Shown here piece by piece: positions 8,538 through 17,272 of a stretch of DNA of 64,000 nt. This DNA is from JALEFZ01 sp039820545 (GTDB lineage: Bacteria; Bacteroidota; Bacteroidia; J057): assembly GCA_039820545.1 (NCBI GenBank), contig JBCBPW010000022.1:15469-79468 (forward strand). The letters run 5' to 3'. The notes beneath the pieces are model-generated. The model was not told the DNA's origin and ran no database searches. It worked only from the letters and a program-made list of their open reading frames with translations. Numbering within the stretch: position 1 is the first letter of the stretch; the number at the start of each line of letters is the position of its first letter. Made by a program: the position numbers and the translations under genes.

Positions 8538-9071
8538 ATGGAAAGAAGAGTTCCTGGGGATTCCTTTCAAGGAATACACGCACTAAGACGTTCATACATT
8601 ATGCCAACGCTCATGCCCGCTCAGCAAACACAAGACCATGCCTTTGTGACGGGAAGCATCCGACCTGTAGTCCTTTGTATCTTCCAGCACAAAGGAAAAA
8701 TTCTGGTTAAACAAATTACCAGAGACGCATCTGCTTCCCCTGTTTATATGCCTCCAGGTGGAGGGTTGATTTTTGGGGAATACAGTTGGGAAAGCATACG
8801 AATAGAAATCAAGAAAGAACTCGGAGAAGAAATCAAAAATCTGTCATTTCTTGGCACATCTGAGCAAGTGACAACCGAAGGTCAGCTTCCTAAGCATGAG
8901 ATTGTTTTTTTATTCAAAGGCGAATTGGCAAATGAAGCTGCATATCAACAGGAGATGTTTTGGGGTGAAGATGAGACGGGACAACCTGTACAAGCCACTT
9001 GGAAGCCTATCTCCTTCTTCAAAAAGAATAAAGGAAAACTTTATCCAGATTTAATTCTTGAGTTGGTTTGA
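8538..9071 (+). CDS. NUDIX hydrolase
   Basis: Up to 177 residues; a second Met at 8601 (residue 22) fits the family better, because the domain begins around 'VTGSIRPVVLCIFQHKGKILVKQ'. Neither start has a clear ribosome binding site. The Nudix box is recognisable as 'PPGGGLIFGEYSWESI' followed by 'EIKKELGEEI'. It has Lys in place of the usual Arg in the REUxEE core and one residue fewer between the Gly and the Glu, so it is a slightly divergent member. The substrate is unknown. It stands alone, separated from neighbours by about 250 and 120 bases. Confidence 0.8.
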   Translation: MERRVPGDSFQGIHALRRSYIMPTLMPAQQTQDHAFVTGSIRPVVLCIFQHKGKILVKQITRDASASPVYMPPGGGLIFGEYSWESIRIEIKKELGEEIKNLSFLGTSEQVTTEGQLPKHEIVFLFKGELANEAAYQQEMFWGEDETGQPVQATWKPISFFKKNKGKLYPDLILELV

Positions 9072-9192
9072 AACCACAATCGAATTTATCACCTGCTGAG
9101 CTTTCAAGATTTGACGGTACAAAGAAAGCGGCATCAAGCATGTGGAGTTTAGGTCTATTCTCAAAGCATCTTTCACCTCACACCATTTATCC

Positions 9193-9510
9193 CTAAAACT
9201 TCGGACGCTCTAGTAAAGCATCCACAATATAGGACCTCTTGATATCTGCTTTAGACGTAAAGGGCCTAGCTTTCCGTCTTTTCCGAGGAGCAGGTTGTTC
9301 TTCTTTGTCTTTATCTTTTTTATCACTCGAACCAGTTCGACTACCTGGAAGAAACGCTTCGTTTAACGGGCGTGTGGGCGCGCGCTGCGGCATCCGTTGC
9401 ACCCCTCCTCCTGCACTATCTCCCAATCCTACCCGTACCCTTAAGTACCTGACATACAAAAGTAAGGCTATGACAAGAAGGGATAAGAAAATGATGAGAA
9501 GTACTTGCAT
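9193..9510 (-). CDS. Small single-pass membrane protein of unknown function
   Basis: 105 residues. An N-terminal hydrophobic helix (MQVLLIIFLSLLVIALLLYV) is followed by a basic, Pro/Arg/Lys-rich tail with no recognisable fold, containing a 'KKDKDKEEQPAPRKRRKARPF' charged segment. The tail is probably cytoplasmic by the positive-inside rule. It is divergent from smc across about 240 bases. I do not recognise a characterised family; similar small 'TM plus charged tail' proteins are common in Bacteroidota. It is a real gene by frame length and the clear TM design, but no function can be given. Confidence 0.6.
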   Translation of the reverse strand: MQVLLIIFLSLLVIALLLYVRYLRVRVGLGDSAGGGVQRMPQRAPTRPLNEAFLPGSRTGSSDKKDKDKEEQPAPRKRRKARPFTSKADIKRSYIVDALLERPKF

Positions 9511-9747
9511 TGTGACAAACTTTGTGGAAAAATTGAGGATAATCTTCCGCCTATTTGACGGAAATTAGCTCTCCGTTCGTTGGTATGCAAGTGCCAACAG
9601 GAGAAATAGGTCATGAACCATGGACAAAATTTGTGGATTTGCGTTCGATTTTGTCTTACTCTGCTGGCTTATGCTAAATTGCCGACGAATATTAGAAGCG
9701 TTCTAGTCCCCTTCTGTTGGGGAGCGTCTAGGACAAGGGACTGAATT

Positions 9748-12700
9748 ATGCAGCTGAAGAAATTAGAATTATTTGGCTTTAAAAGCTTTGCCAATCGCCA
9801 AACCTTAGTTTTTGATCACGGCATCACAGGGATCGTAGGTCCCAATGGCTGTGGCAAATCGAATATCGTAGATGCTATTCGCTGGGTACTGGGTGAGCAA
9901 AAGACCAAAAATTTGCGTTCGGAGAAGATGGAGAATGTCATTTTTAATGGCACAAAATCCAAACGCAAGTCCAACTTTGCGGAAGTATCCCTGACATTTG
10001 AAAATACCAAGAATCTCCTTCCTACCGAGTACTCGACCGTCAAGATCACACGAAAGCTTTATCGGTCGGGTGAAAGTGACTATCAAATCAATGGTGTCAG
10101 CTGTCGACTAAAGGATATCCAAAATCTCTTCCTTGACACAGGGATTAGCTCTGATTCCTATGCCATCATTGAGTTGGGGATGGTCGACGCGATCTTGACG
10201 AATAAAGACAATGAGCGACGAAAGTTTTTTGAAGAAGCGGCTGGCATCTCCAAATACAAGATTCGTAAACGAGAAACCCTACGGAAGCTACGCGATACTG
10301 ACTCAGATCTAGAACGGGTGGAAGACATCCTCTACGAAATCGACAAGAGTCGAAAATCACTAGAGAAGCAAGCTCGACGGACACAGCGATACTTTGAGAT
10401 CAAGGAGCAATACAAATATATCAGCTCCCAGTATGCCTTTCTGGGTATGCGCTCTATCCGCGAGCGACAGAATCAGCTCCGCATCCTGGAGGACCAGCTG
10501 ACCGATGAAATCACCGAAGTACAGTCAGGACTTGCGCTCTATGAAGCACGCATACAAGAGCTCAAAAAGGAACTCGTGGACCGAGAGCGAATGCTGGCTA
10601 CAGCTCAGGAAGACCTGAATACGCATATGAGCAAATTGCTCAACCTGGAAACAGAGAAGTCTATCAAAACCGAGCGTCTCAAGTATCTGCAACAGCGGGA
10701 GCATGCGATCCGAAATCAGATGGAAACGGAAAAGCGCCGTCATACAGAAAATCAAAGCAAGCGCAACCAACTAGAAGAGACTCAGATGCGCCTAGAAAAG
10801 GAGCAATCGGAGCAGCAACGCATCGAATCAACTACACAGGAGAAGGTCAATATCCTACGACGTACCTACCAAGAGCAGCAGCAACAAGTCGACAGCCTCA
10901 ATGCCCAGTATCGAGAGACAGAGCAAGAGGTACAACAGATCTCTCGTGAGATCGACATGAAAAAAGTCAAGATCCAAAGCCTGGAATCAGAGCTACGTAG
11001 GGCAGAAGAAGATAAATATCGTAGATCGACTGATCTAGATGCCTTCACAGACAAGGCAGAGGAGCTCAGGGCATCTGTCGAGTCTATGGAAAAACAGGTA
11101 AACGAGCTGGAAGCACAACGAGATACGCATCAAGCCCAACTCCGCCAATCAGAACAGGATGTGACCACACTCAAAGATAAGGTCTACAAATCCAATCGTT
11201 TGATCGATGCCAAGCAAAACGAGTACAGCTTGACCAAAAGTCTTGTAGAGAACCTGGAAGGATTTCCCGCTAGTGTAAAATTCCTGAAGAAAAATGCCAA
11301 ATGGATCAAAGATGCGCCTCTACTATCTGACGTGTTCGCTGTACCTGAGACGCATAAGGTAGCCATTGAAAACTACCTAGAAGGCTTCCTAAGCTATTAT
11401 GTAGTTCCTTCGCGGCAAGATGCTTTACTCTCTGTGCGGATGCTGGCAGATGCCTCCAAAGGGCGAGCGAATTTCTTCATCCTAGATGAACTGACCAATT
11501 ATAAACCCCATAATCCCTTAATCTTCACGCAGGCACAACCTGTAATGGAGGTAATAGACTGTGCGCCCGAGTATAAAAAGCTGGCTGCTTTCCTTTTGGA
11601 TAAGGTCTACATCGTGCGAAGCGAAGAGGAAATCCCAGATGATGTACCTGAAGAAGTTATTTTCCTGACACAATCAGGCAATATCACTCGTCGTAGATTC
11701 ATGATGAGTGGCGGATCTTTGGGTTTATTTGAAGGAAAAAGATTAGGACGTGCCAAAAATCTGGAAAAGCTAGATAAGGAAATTGCCAAGCTGCAAAAAC
11801 AACTTACCCAAGAGAAGGCAGAACTTGAAAAGGCACAAAAGCAACTCGAATCTCTTAAGCGGACAGACTATATCAGTGGCCTTGATCAAGCAAGGAGTAG
11901 CCTTTCGGAAAAGCAGCGCGATCTTTCTGTCTTGCAAACTAAGGAACAAGAATACAAGGAGTTCTTGGCGCGTGTAGGTCAGAGGACGGATTCTCTATCA
12001 GATGAACTAGAAAAGTTGCAAGGTGAGATACAGGAAGCGACGCCCCAGCATCGCATCAAGGAAGAACAAGTTCTCCAATTTCAAGGTCAGCTAGCGCAAC
12101 TGCGTGAAACTGCACAGGAAAACGGAGACCTCCTCAATGAAGCCACACAGGTTTACAACCAGGAGCACATCAAGCGTATCCACCTCGACAATGAATACCA
12201 AAACGTTGCCCGCGAACTCGATCAGTTGCTCCTCACGATGGACCAATATGTTGAGCGCGAGAATCAATTATTGGAAGATCTATCCAAAGTCGAAAAAGAT
12301 ACAGAGGAACTGATTAGTAGCAATCTACAGGATGATGAACACATCGTCTTTCTGTACAATCAAAAGAAGGAAAAAGAGGAGCGAGTAGGCAGAATGGAAG
12401 CCCAAGTAGGGGCATCTAAAAATAGCATCAGTCAAGCAGAAGATAACTCCTCTGGTGCACGTAAGAAACGAGAAGATCTCGTGACGCGTCAGCAGAGCTT
12501 GAAAGAGCAGGAAACAGAAATCAAGCTTGAGATTCATGGACTGAGAGAACGAATGTCAGTGGAGTTTCAGGTAGATGTGACCGAGTTAAGTCAAGTGGTC
12601 TTATTTGACAAACCTGTTGAGGAATATGATTACCATTCCATTGAGGAGCAGGTCATGAAACTCCGCACCCGTGTCCAGAATTATGGAGAGATCAACCCCT

Positions 12701-13293
12701 TAGCGGTGGAGGCCTTCCAGGAAATTCAGGAGCGGCATGAATTTATCAGTACCCAACGAAACGATCTATTGGAGGCCAAGGATTCCCTACTTACCACCAT
12801 TAGCGAAATCGACCAGACGGCTAAGGAAAAATTCATTGAGACCTTCACAGTCGTTCGCGAGCATTTCCAGTCGGTATTTAAGTCTCTCTTCTATGAAGAA
12901 GACAATTGCGACCTCATCCTGATGGATCCTGAGCGCCCCCTTGAGTCGGATATCAATATCATTGCACGTCCCAAGGGTAAGCGACCGCTGACGATCAAGC
13001 AGCTCTCAGGAGGAGAAAAGACACTGACTGCCGTTGCCCTTCTCTTTGCCATTTACCTCATCAAGCCTGCCCCGTTTTGTGTATTTGATGAGGTAGATGC
13101 GCCGCTCGATGATGCCAACATTGACAAGTTCAACAACATCATCCGCGATTTCTCCCATGATTCACAGTTCATCATCGTGACACACAACAAGCGCACGATG
13201 AGTTCGACCAGTGTCATATATGGCGTGACAATGGCCAATCAGGGCATTTCTTCTGTGGTACCTGTAAGTTTGGAGGAGTTGGCACTGGCTTAG
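9748..13293 (+). CDS. smc: Chromosome segregation protein SMC
   Basis: 1181 residues, full length for bacterial SMC. The Walker A motif GPNGCGKS is at 31-38 inside the typical 'FKSFAN...IVGPNGCGKSNIVDAI' start. Long coiled coils flank a hinge domain around residues 500-670 ('VFAVPETHKVAIENYLEG' to 'GGSLGLFEGKRLGRA'). The ABC signature LSGGEKTLTAVAL (about 1085) and Walker B 'FCVFDEVDAPLDD' follow near the end. SMC dimers with ScpA/ScpB load on DNA and extrude loops to organise the chromosome; no scpA or scpB is in the window. The gene is convergent with rimO, only six bases separating the two stop codons. Confidence 0.98.
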   Translation: MQLKKLELFGFKSFANRQTLVFDHGITGIVGPNGCGKSNIVDAIRWVLGEQKTKNLRSEKMENVIFNGTKSKRKSNFAEVSLTFENTKNLLPTEYSTVKITRKLYRSGESDYQINGVSCRLKDIQNLFLDTGISSDSYAIIELGMVDAILTNKDNERRKFFEEAAGISKYKIRKRETLRKLRDTDSDLERVEDILYEIDKSRKSLEKQARRTQRYFEIKEQYKYISSQYAFLGMRSIRERQNQLRILEDQLTDEITEVQSGLALYEARIQELKKELVDRERMLATAQEDLNTHMSKLLNLETEKSIKTERLKYLQQREHAIRNQMETEKRRHTENQSKRNQLEETQMRLEKEQSEQQRIESTTQEKVNILRRTYQEQQQQVDSLNAQYRETEQEVQQISREIDMKKVKIQSLESELRRAEEDKYRRSTDLDAFTDKAEELRASVESMEKQVNELEAQRDTHQAQLRQSEQDVTTLKDKVYKSNRLIDAKQNEYSLTKSLVENLEGFPASVKFLKKNAKWIKDAPLLSDVFAVPETHKVAIENYLEGFLSYYVVPSRQDALLSVRMLADASKGRANFFILDELTNYKPHNPLIFTQAQPVMEVIDCAPEYKKLAAFLLDKVYIVRSEEEIPDDVPEEVIFLTQSGNITRRRFMMSGGSLGLFEGKRLGRAKNLEKLDKEIAKLQKQLTQEKAELEKAQKQLESLKRTDYISGLDQARSSLSEKQRDLSVLQTKEQEYKEFLARVGQRTDSLSDELEKLQGEIQEATPQHRIKEEQVLQFQGQLAQLRETAQENGDLLNEATQVYNQEHIKRIHLDNEYQNVARELDQLLLTMDQYVERENQLLEDLSKVEKDTEELISSNLQDDEHIVFLYNQKKEKEERVGRMEAQVGASKNSISQAEDNSSGARKKREDLVTRQQSLKEQETEIKLEIHGLRERMSVEFQVDVTELSQVVLFDKPVEEYDYHSIEEQVMKLRTRVQNYGEINPLAVEAFQEIQERHEFISTQRNDLLEAKDSLLTTISEIDQTAKEKFIETFTVVREHFQSVFKSLFYEEDNCDLILMDPERPLESDINIIARPKGKRPLTIKQLSGGEKTLTAVALLFAIYLIKPAPFCVFDEVDAPLDDANIDKFNNIIRDFSHDSQFIIVTHNKRTMSSTSVIYGVTMANQGISSVVPVSLEELALA

Positions 13294-13305
13294 CATATGC
13301 TAAGC
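13288..13305. repeat. 18-base perfect palindrome spanning the stop codons of smc and rimO
   Basis: GCTTAGCATATGCTAAGC is its own reverse complement. It contains the smc stop (TAG, 13291-13293) and, on the other strand, the rimO stop (13300-13302). Without T-tracts it is not a standard terminator, though it could form a hairpin in both transcripts. Confidence 0.7.
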
Positions 13306-14631
13306 ACGCGCAAGCTGTCCCATCAGATCATATTCCATGGCGTCTGTGATCTGTATGGGATAAAATTCGCCTAACTGTAATAACTGATCTGTACGGATAA
13401 TCACCTCATTGTCTACCTCAGGAGAATCTGCTTCGGTTCTTCCGACGTAATAGCCGTCTTCCTCACGATCAATCAAAGTACGGAGCGTTTGTCCTACTTT
13501 GGCTCTATTTAGTTCAAAAGAGATATCCTGCTGTAGCTCCATTACCTCTTCCTTTCGCTGTTCCTTGACCTCAGACTCAATCAGATCTTCCATCTTATCT
13601 CCTGCATGTGTGTTTTCCTCATGAGAATATGTAAACACACCTAGACGATCGAATTTAGCCTCTTTCAAAAATCTGAGCAACTGCTGGTGGTCTTCTTCTG
13701 TCTCACCAGGATGTCCCACAAGCATGGTCGTGCGCAGCGTCAGTCCTGGCACTTCATCGCGGATGCGCTTCACCAAGTCTTCGGTGCGCTTCTGATTGAT
13801 GCCACGTCGCATGTGTCTGAGCACGTTGTCAGAGATGTGCTGGAGGGGCATATCGAGGTAATTGCAAATATTGCTACGCTCGCGAATGGTCGGCAGGATC
13901 TCTGTAGGGAAGCCTGAAGGGTAGGCATAGTGCAAACGAATCCATTCCAGTCCCTCCACATCCGAGAGTGCTTTGAGTAGATCATTCAATTTGCGTTTGC
14001 CATAAAGATCCAGCCCATAATAGGTCAGATCCTGCGCAATCAACATCAATTCTTTGACGCCTTTGCTTACCAAAAACTTCGCCTCATCGACGAGCATTTG
14101 GATACTACGCGAGTTGTGCTTGCCACGCATAAGCGGGATGGCACAAAAGGAACAAGGACGGTTGCAGCCTTCAGCGATCTTCAGGTAAGCAAAGTGACTG
14201 TCTGTCGTCGTTTTACGCTCACCAATGAGTTCCTGCTTATAAATTGCTCCTAGATGATTCACCAAGTCTGGTAAATCCTGCGTCCCAAACCACGCATCTA
14301 CTTCTGGGATTTCAGCTTTGAGGTCATCCTTGTAGCGCTGCGAAAGACAGCCTGTGACGATCACTTGATCGACCAAGCCTTGGGCTTTACGGTCGGCATA
14401 CTGCAAGATGGTATTCACCGACTCCTCCTTGGCGTGGTCGATGAATCCGCAAGTATTGATCACCACAATTCCTGAATCCTGGCTGTAGTCCTCATGGGTG
14501 GCTTTCAAGCCATTTCCGTGAAGCTGAGATAGCAGGCGTTCAGAGTCTACCAAGTTTTTGGAACAACCCAGTGTGATAAGATTTATATTTTGTTTTGCGC
14601 GCTTTTGCTGCTTCGCAATATTGGTATGCAT
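13300..14631 (-). CDS. rimO: Ribosomal protein uS12 methylthiotransferase RimO
   Basis: 443 residues. The N-terminal UPF0004 domain has the auxiliary cluster cysteines Cys23 (LGCSKNLVDSE), Cys61 (NTCGFI) and Cys95 (VTGCLS). The radical-SAM motif is CNRPCSFC (Cys156, 160, 163), and a C-terminal TRAM domain follows from about residue 375. 'LGCSKN' and 'CNRPCSFCAIP' separate RimO from the tRNA enzyme MiaB. It adds a methylthio group to an aspartate of ribosomal protein S12. It is convergent with smc and followed upstream by ftsY in the same orientation after 130 bases. Confidence 0.95.
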   Translation of the reverse strand: MHTNIAKQQKRAKQNINLITLGCSKNLVDSERLLSQLHGNGLKATHEDYSQDSGIVVINTCGFIDHAKEESVNTILQYADRKAQGLVDQVIVTGCLSQRYKDDLKAEIPEVDAWFGTQDLPDLVNHLGAIYKQELIGERKTTTDSHFAYLKIAEGCNRPCSFCAIPLMRGKHNSRSIQMLVDEAKFLVSKGVKELMLIAQDLTYYGLDLYGKRKLNDLLKALSDVEGLEWIRLHYAYPSGFPTEILPTIRERSNICNYLDMPLQHISDNVLRHMRRGINQKRTEDLVKRIRDEVPGLTLRTTMLVGHPGETEEDHQQLLRFLKEAKFDRLGVFTYSHEENTHAGDKMEDLIESEVKEQRKEEVMELQQDISFELNRAKVGQTLRTLIDREEDGYYVGRTEADSPEVDNEVIIRTDQLLQLGEFYPIQITDAMEYDLMGQLARA

Positions 14632-14762
14632 GTTTATTCACTTTGAGACCGCTCCAATGGATTTTTCTAATTAGAAACGGGTAAGGAGTGGAACAGAAAA
14701 ACGTAGAAGATGTTTATTCCTATGGTGATGAGTAGACCGAAAGAAGCGATCACGCAGTCTCA

Positions 14763-15734
14763 TTAAGATACTTTTTGGAACATGGCGTTGATGAACTCCT
14801 GAGGATCAAATACCTGAAGATCGTCGATCCCCTCCCCCACTCCGATAAACTTCACAGGGATTTTAAACATATCTGAAACGCCGATGACGACGCCTCCTTT
14901 TGCTGTCCCATCCAGCTTGGTAAGCGCCATAGCTGACACATCGGTTGCTTCGGTAAAAGCAGTGGCTTGAGAGATGGCATTTTGGCCTGTGGAGGCATCT
15001 AGTACGAGCAGTACTTCATGGGGAGCACCTTCGAGGACTTTCCCCATGGAACGTTTGATCTTACCCAGCTCAGCCATGAGGTTTTTCTTGGTCTGCAAGC
15101 GTCCCGCTGTATCTACGATGATGACATCATGCCCTTCTTCCACACCTTTTTTCACGGTCTCATAGGCTACTGCGGCTGGATCTGTGTTCATGCCTTTAGA
15201 ATAAAAATCAGCTCCGACACGGTCTGCCCAAAGTTTGAGCTGGTCTACGGCAGCTGCACGAAAGGTATCGCCCGCCCCCATCAAGACTGTCTTCCCTTGG
15301 TTTTTGTAGCGGTAGGCCAGTTTCCCGATTGTCGTCGTTTTCCCCACTCCATTTACACCTACCACCATGATGACATGTGGAATCTTCTTTCCATCTAGTT
15401 CCTGATCGGGTACTTCAAAGTAGTCCCTGGATGCTGGATGATTTTCCAAAATCATGGTCTCTATTTCATCTTTCAGCAATCTATCCAGTTCTGCCGCATT
15501 GGAATATTTATCTTTTGATACACGATCTTCGATCCTTTGGATGATCTTGATCGTAGTTTTCACGCCTACATCACTGGCAATCAAGACTTCCTCTACCTCA
15601 TCTAGGACATCTTCGTCGATTTTCCCTCGCCCTACAATGGCCTTCCCCAAACGAGCGAAAAAGCCTTGTTTCGTTTTTTCCAGCCCTTTATTGAGTTTGT
15701 CTTTATTTTCTTTCTTTTTGAAAAAATTCAGCAT
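14763..15734 (-). CDS. ftsY: Signal recognition particle receptor FtsY
   Basis: 323 residues from the ATG at 15734 (MLNFFKKKENKDKL); the open frame extends eight codons further, but this start gives the usual short N-terminus. The NG GTPase domain is complete: P-loop GVNGVGKTTTIGKL, 'DTFRAAAVDQL', G3 'DTAGR', G4 'TKLDGTAKGG' and the closing 'GVGEGIDDLQVFDP'. The acidic A domain of gamma-proteobacterial FtsY is reduced to a short basic/amphipathic stretch, as is normal outside that group. With SRP it delivers nascent membrane proteins to SecYEG. Confidence 0.97.
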   Translation of the reverse strand: MLNFFKKKENKDKLNKGLEKTKQGFFARLGKAIVGRGKIDEDVLDEVEEVLIASDVGVKTTIKIIQRIEDRVSKDKYSNAAELDRLLKDEIETMILENHPASRDYFEVPDQELDGKKIPHVIMVVGVNGVGKTTTIGKLAYRYKNQGKTVLMGAGDTFRAAAVDQLKLWADRVGADFYSKGMNTDPAAVAYETVKKGVEEGHDVIIVDTAGRLQTKKNLMAELGKIKRSMGKVLEGAPHEVLLVLDASTGQNAISQATAFTEATDVSAMALTKLDGTAKGGVVIGVSDMFKIPVKFIGVGEGIDDLQVFDPQEFINAMFQKVS

Positions 15735-15759
15735 AGGAGCTTCGGTTTGTATAAGCACG

Positions 15760-15767
15760 CAAATATA
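15760..15767 (-). promoter_or_regulatory. Possible Bacteroidota -7 box of ftsY
   Basis: On the minus strand the sequence reads TATATTTG, a match to the Bacteroidota consensus TAnnTTTG, 26 bases before the chosen ftsY start. I see no good TTG/TTTG element at the expected upstream distance, so the call is weak. Confidence 0.3.
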
Positions 15768-15876
15768 GGGAATCTTTTACAGGTAATGAAGTGGTTAGAA
15801 AGAGACGATTAAGGTAGAAGGATCTTTTATTTGTATGTGATTCAATTTGGGAAACATGGAGCGTCAACGGGATGGG

Positions 15877-16132
15877 GAACCACGCCATAGTGGTGGTTCT
15901 ACGTACAGGCGCACAGATGTCTAGACATATAGACATCAAACCCAAAAGTGAAGCAAGAAGAAAAAAGGTGAAACAAGGCCGCTATGCGTAGTCATCAAAC
16001 TACGCAGGGCTTAATCTATTAGTTTCCAAACTAAGCCATCAGAGCGCGGCTAGGCCGCCAGACTTGTCATGATCATATTAGGCACCAACGGGACGTTGGC
16101 ACTGGCAGGGTGCCATGCCATGGCGGTGACCC
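15877..16132. repeat. Array of consecutive small hairpins (REP-like) between ftsY and the PKD lipoprotein gene
   Basis: Seven perfect short inverted repeats follow one another: GAACCAC/GTGGTTC (15877-15899), GATGTCTA/TAGACATC (15916-15937), TGCGTAGT/ACTACGCA (15985-16006), TTAGTTT/AAACTAA (16019-16034) nested within GGCTTA/TAAGCC (16008-16037), GCGGC/GCCGC (16046-16058), CCAACG/CGTTGG (16085-16099), and GCCAT/ATGGC within GGGT/ACCC (16108-16132). The first and last share a core and their outer stems differ by paired changes. A 28-base unit at 16082-16109 recurs at 22444 and 22548. The 410-base gap holds no convincing gene. A terminator function for some hairpins cannot be excluded. Confidence 0.75.
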
Positions 16133-16147
16133 TACATTTGTTTTACA

Positions 16148-17272
16148 TCAATCAGGAACAGCCACCGCAAAGACAGCCTCACCATTTTCCAAGATCAAGA
16201 CCTCATCAGGATCATCTGCTGCATATAACTCACAGTTAAACTGGGCAGAAATCAAATAGGTAGGTCGTCCCTGTGCATCTTCTACATACGGCTCATAACT
16301 GAGCACCTCAAATGTGCTACTAGCTGGCTGAGACTCAAATCGCTGGGAGGTATATCTTCGTCCTACAGGATCTGTGTATTCGATACATACTCTTCCTAAA
16401 TCTAATGGTAAGCTAGATCGAGTAAAGTCCGTGGACGAAATACAGGATGCGCCTGAACCTGTGTAGATATTTTTGATCACACAGCAGGTTCCTTTAGATT
16501 TAAATGTAGCCACTAGCTTCACTTCATAGATACCAGGCATTTCGTAGGTATGTGTCACCACCTCTTGCTTTGCATAGTGAATACCATCTCCTGTAGTCAA
16601 GACTAGAACAGGATTTCCCAAGCTACGATCGTAATCGGCCTGAAACTTCACATTGGTTTCATCCAATATCTCATAGTTTAAATCCAACCCACAATCCACA
16701 TAGCGCTGTCCTGTTTGGACAACTTGGCGAGAGATCGAGGTACATCCTGCGGCATCAGTGACCGTCACTTTTACTTCATACAAACCCTCTGTCTGGTAAG
16801 TATGCTTGGGATTGGGGAGTGTCGAAGTATTGCCATCACCAAAATCCCAGAGGTAGGTCTTTCCGTCCGTATGTTGAGGATCAGACGTTTGGAAGGCCAT
16901 CGTAAACGGCTCAGTTGGATCGATTTGCCCAAGATAAAAACGCGTACCTATCTCCAATACCTCCTCAGCATTGAATGCATTTCCTGCCAGTTTTTGATCT
17001 CTTAAAGTAATGGATAAGGCTCCTTCTTTTCCCCCGACAAATGCACCCGAAAAGGTTTGCACATTTTGCACATCCAATGTCCAATCTGTTGCCATGACAT
17101 AGTCATTTTCTCCTGCTTGCCAAGCTACTTGCTGCTCATCCAGGGTCGCAGAAGCCGTAAACACAGGATCTGTCGATGCAGGAAAGGGGAGATCCTGTTT
17201 GCAACTGATGAGTACGAGAATCAATGCCCATGCGCACATTGAACCTATATTTCTGTACAAAAAATATATCAT
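16148..17272 (-). CDS. PKD-domain lipoprotein of an ECF sigma operon
   Basis: 374 residues from the ATG at 17272, which overlaps the stop codon of the preceding gene by four bases. The N-terminus is a lipoprotein signal ending in the lipobox LISC followed by KQD. A PKD domain is visible around residues 125-190 with 'YLWDFGDGNTSTLPNPKHTYQ' and 'GLYEVKVTVTDAAGCTSIS'; a second, degenerate PKD-like unit follows ('ILDETNVKFQADYDRSLG...TYEMPGIYEVKLVATF'). The C-terminal 100 residues are not recognised. It is probably anchored in the outer membrane and may interact with the barrel protein encoded upstream. It ends 16 bases from the hairpin array. Confidence 0.78.
   Translation of the reverse strand: MIYFLYRNIGSMCAWALILVLISCKQDLPFPASTDPVFTASATLDEQQVAWQAGENDYVMATDWTLDVQNVQTFSGAFVGGKEGALSITLRDQKLAGNAFNAEEVLEIGTRFYLGQIDPTEPFTMAFQTSDPQHTDGKTYLWDFGDGNTSTLPNPKHTYQTEGLYEVKVTVTDAAGCTSISRQVVQTGQRYVDCGLDLNYEILDETNVKFQADYDRSLGNPVLVLTTGDGIHYAKQEVVTHTYEMPGIYEVKLVATFKSKGTCCVIKNIYTGSGASCISSTDFTRSSLPLDLGRVCIEYTDPVGRRYTSQRFESQPASSTFEVLSYEPYVEDAQGRPTYLISAQFNCELYAADDPDEVLILENGEAVFAVAVPD

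Noticed and set aside
9137..9152. A 16-base word repeated at 22516-22531
   Set aside because: One exact 16-base match somewhere in 64 kb is close to chance expectation. It is mentioned only because the second copy lies in a repeat cluster.
15018..15398. A 126-codon plus-strand open frame inside ftsY
   Set aside because: It lies antisense to the conserved GTPase domain of ftsY and has no features of a protein; it is a shadow frame.
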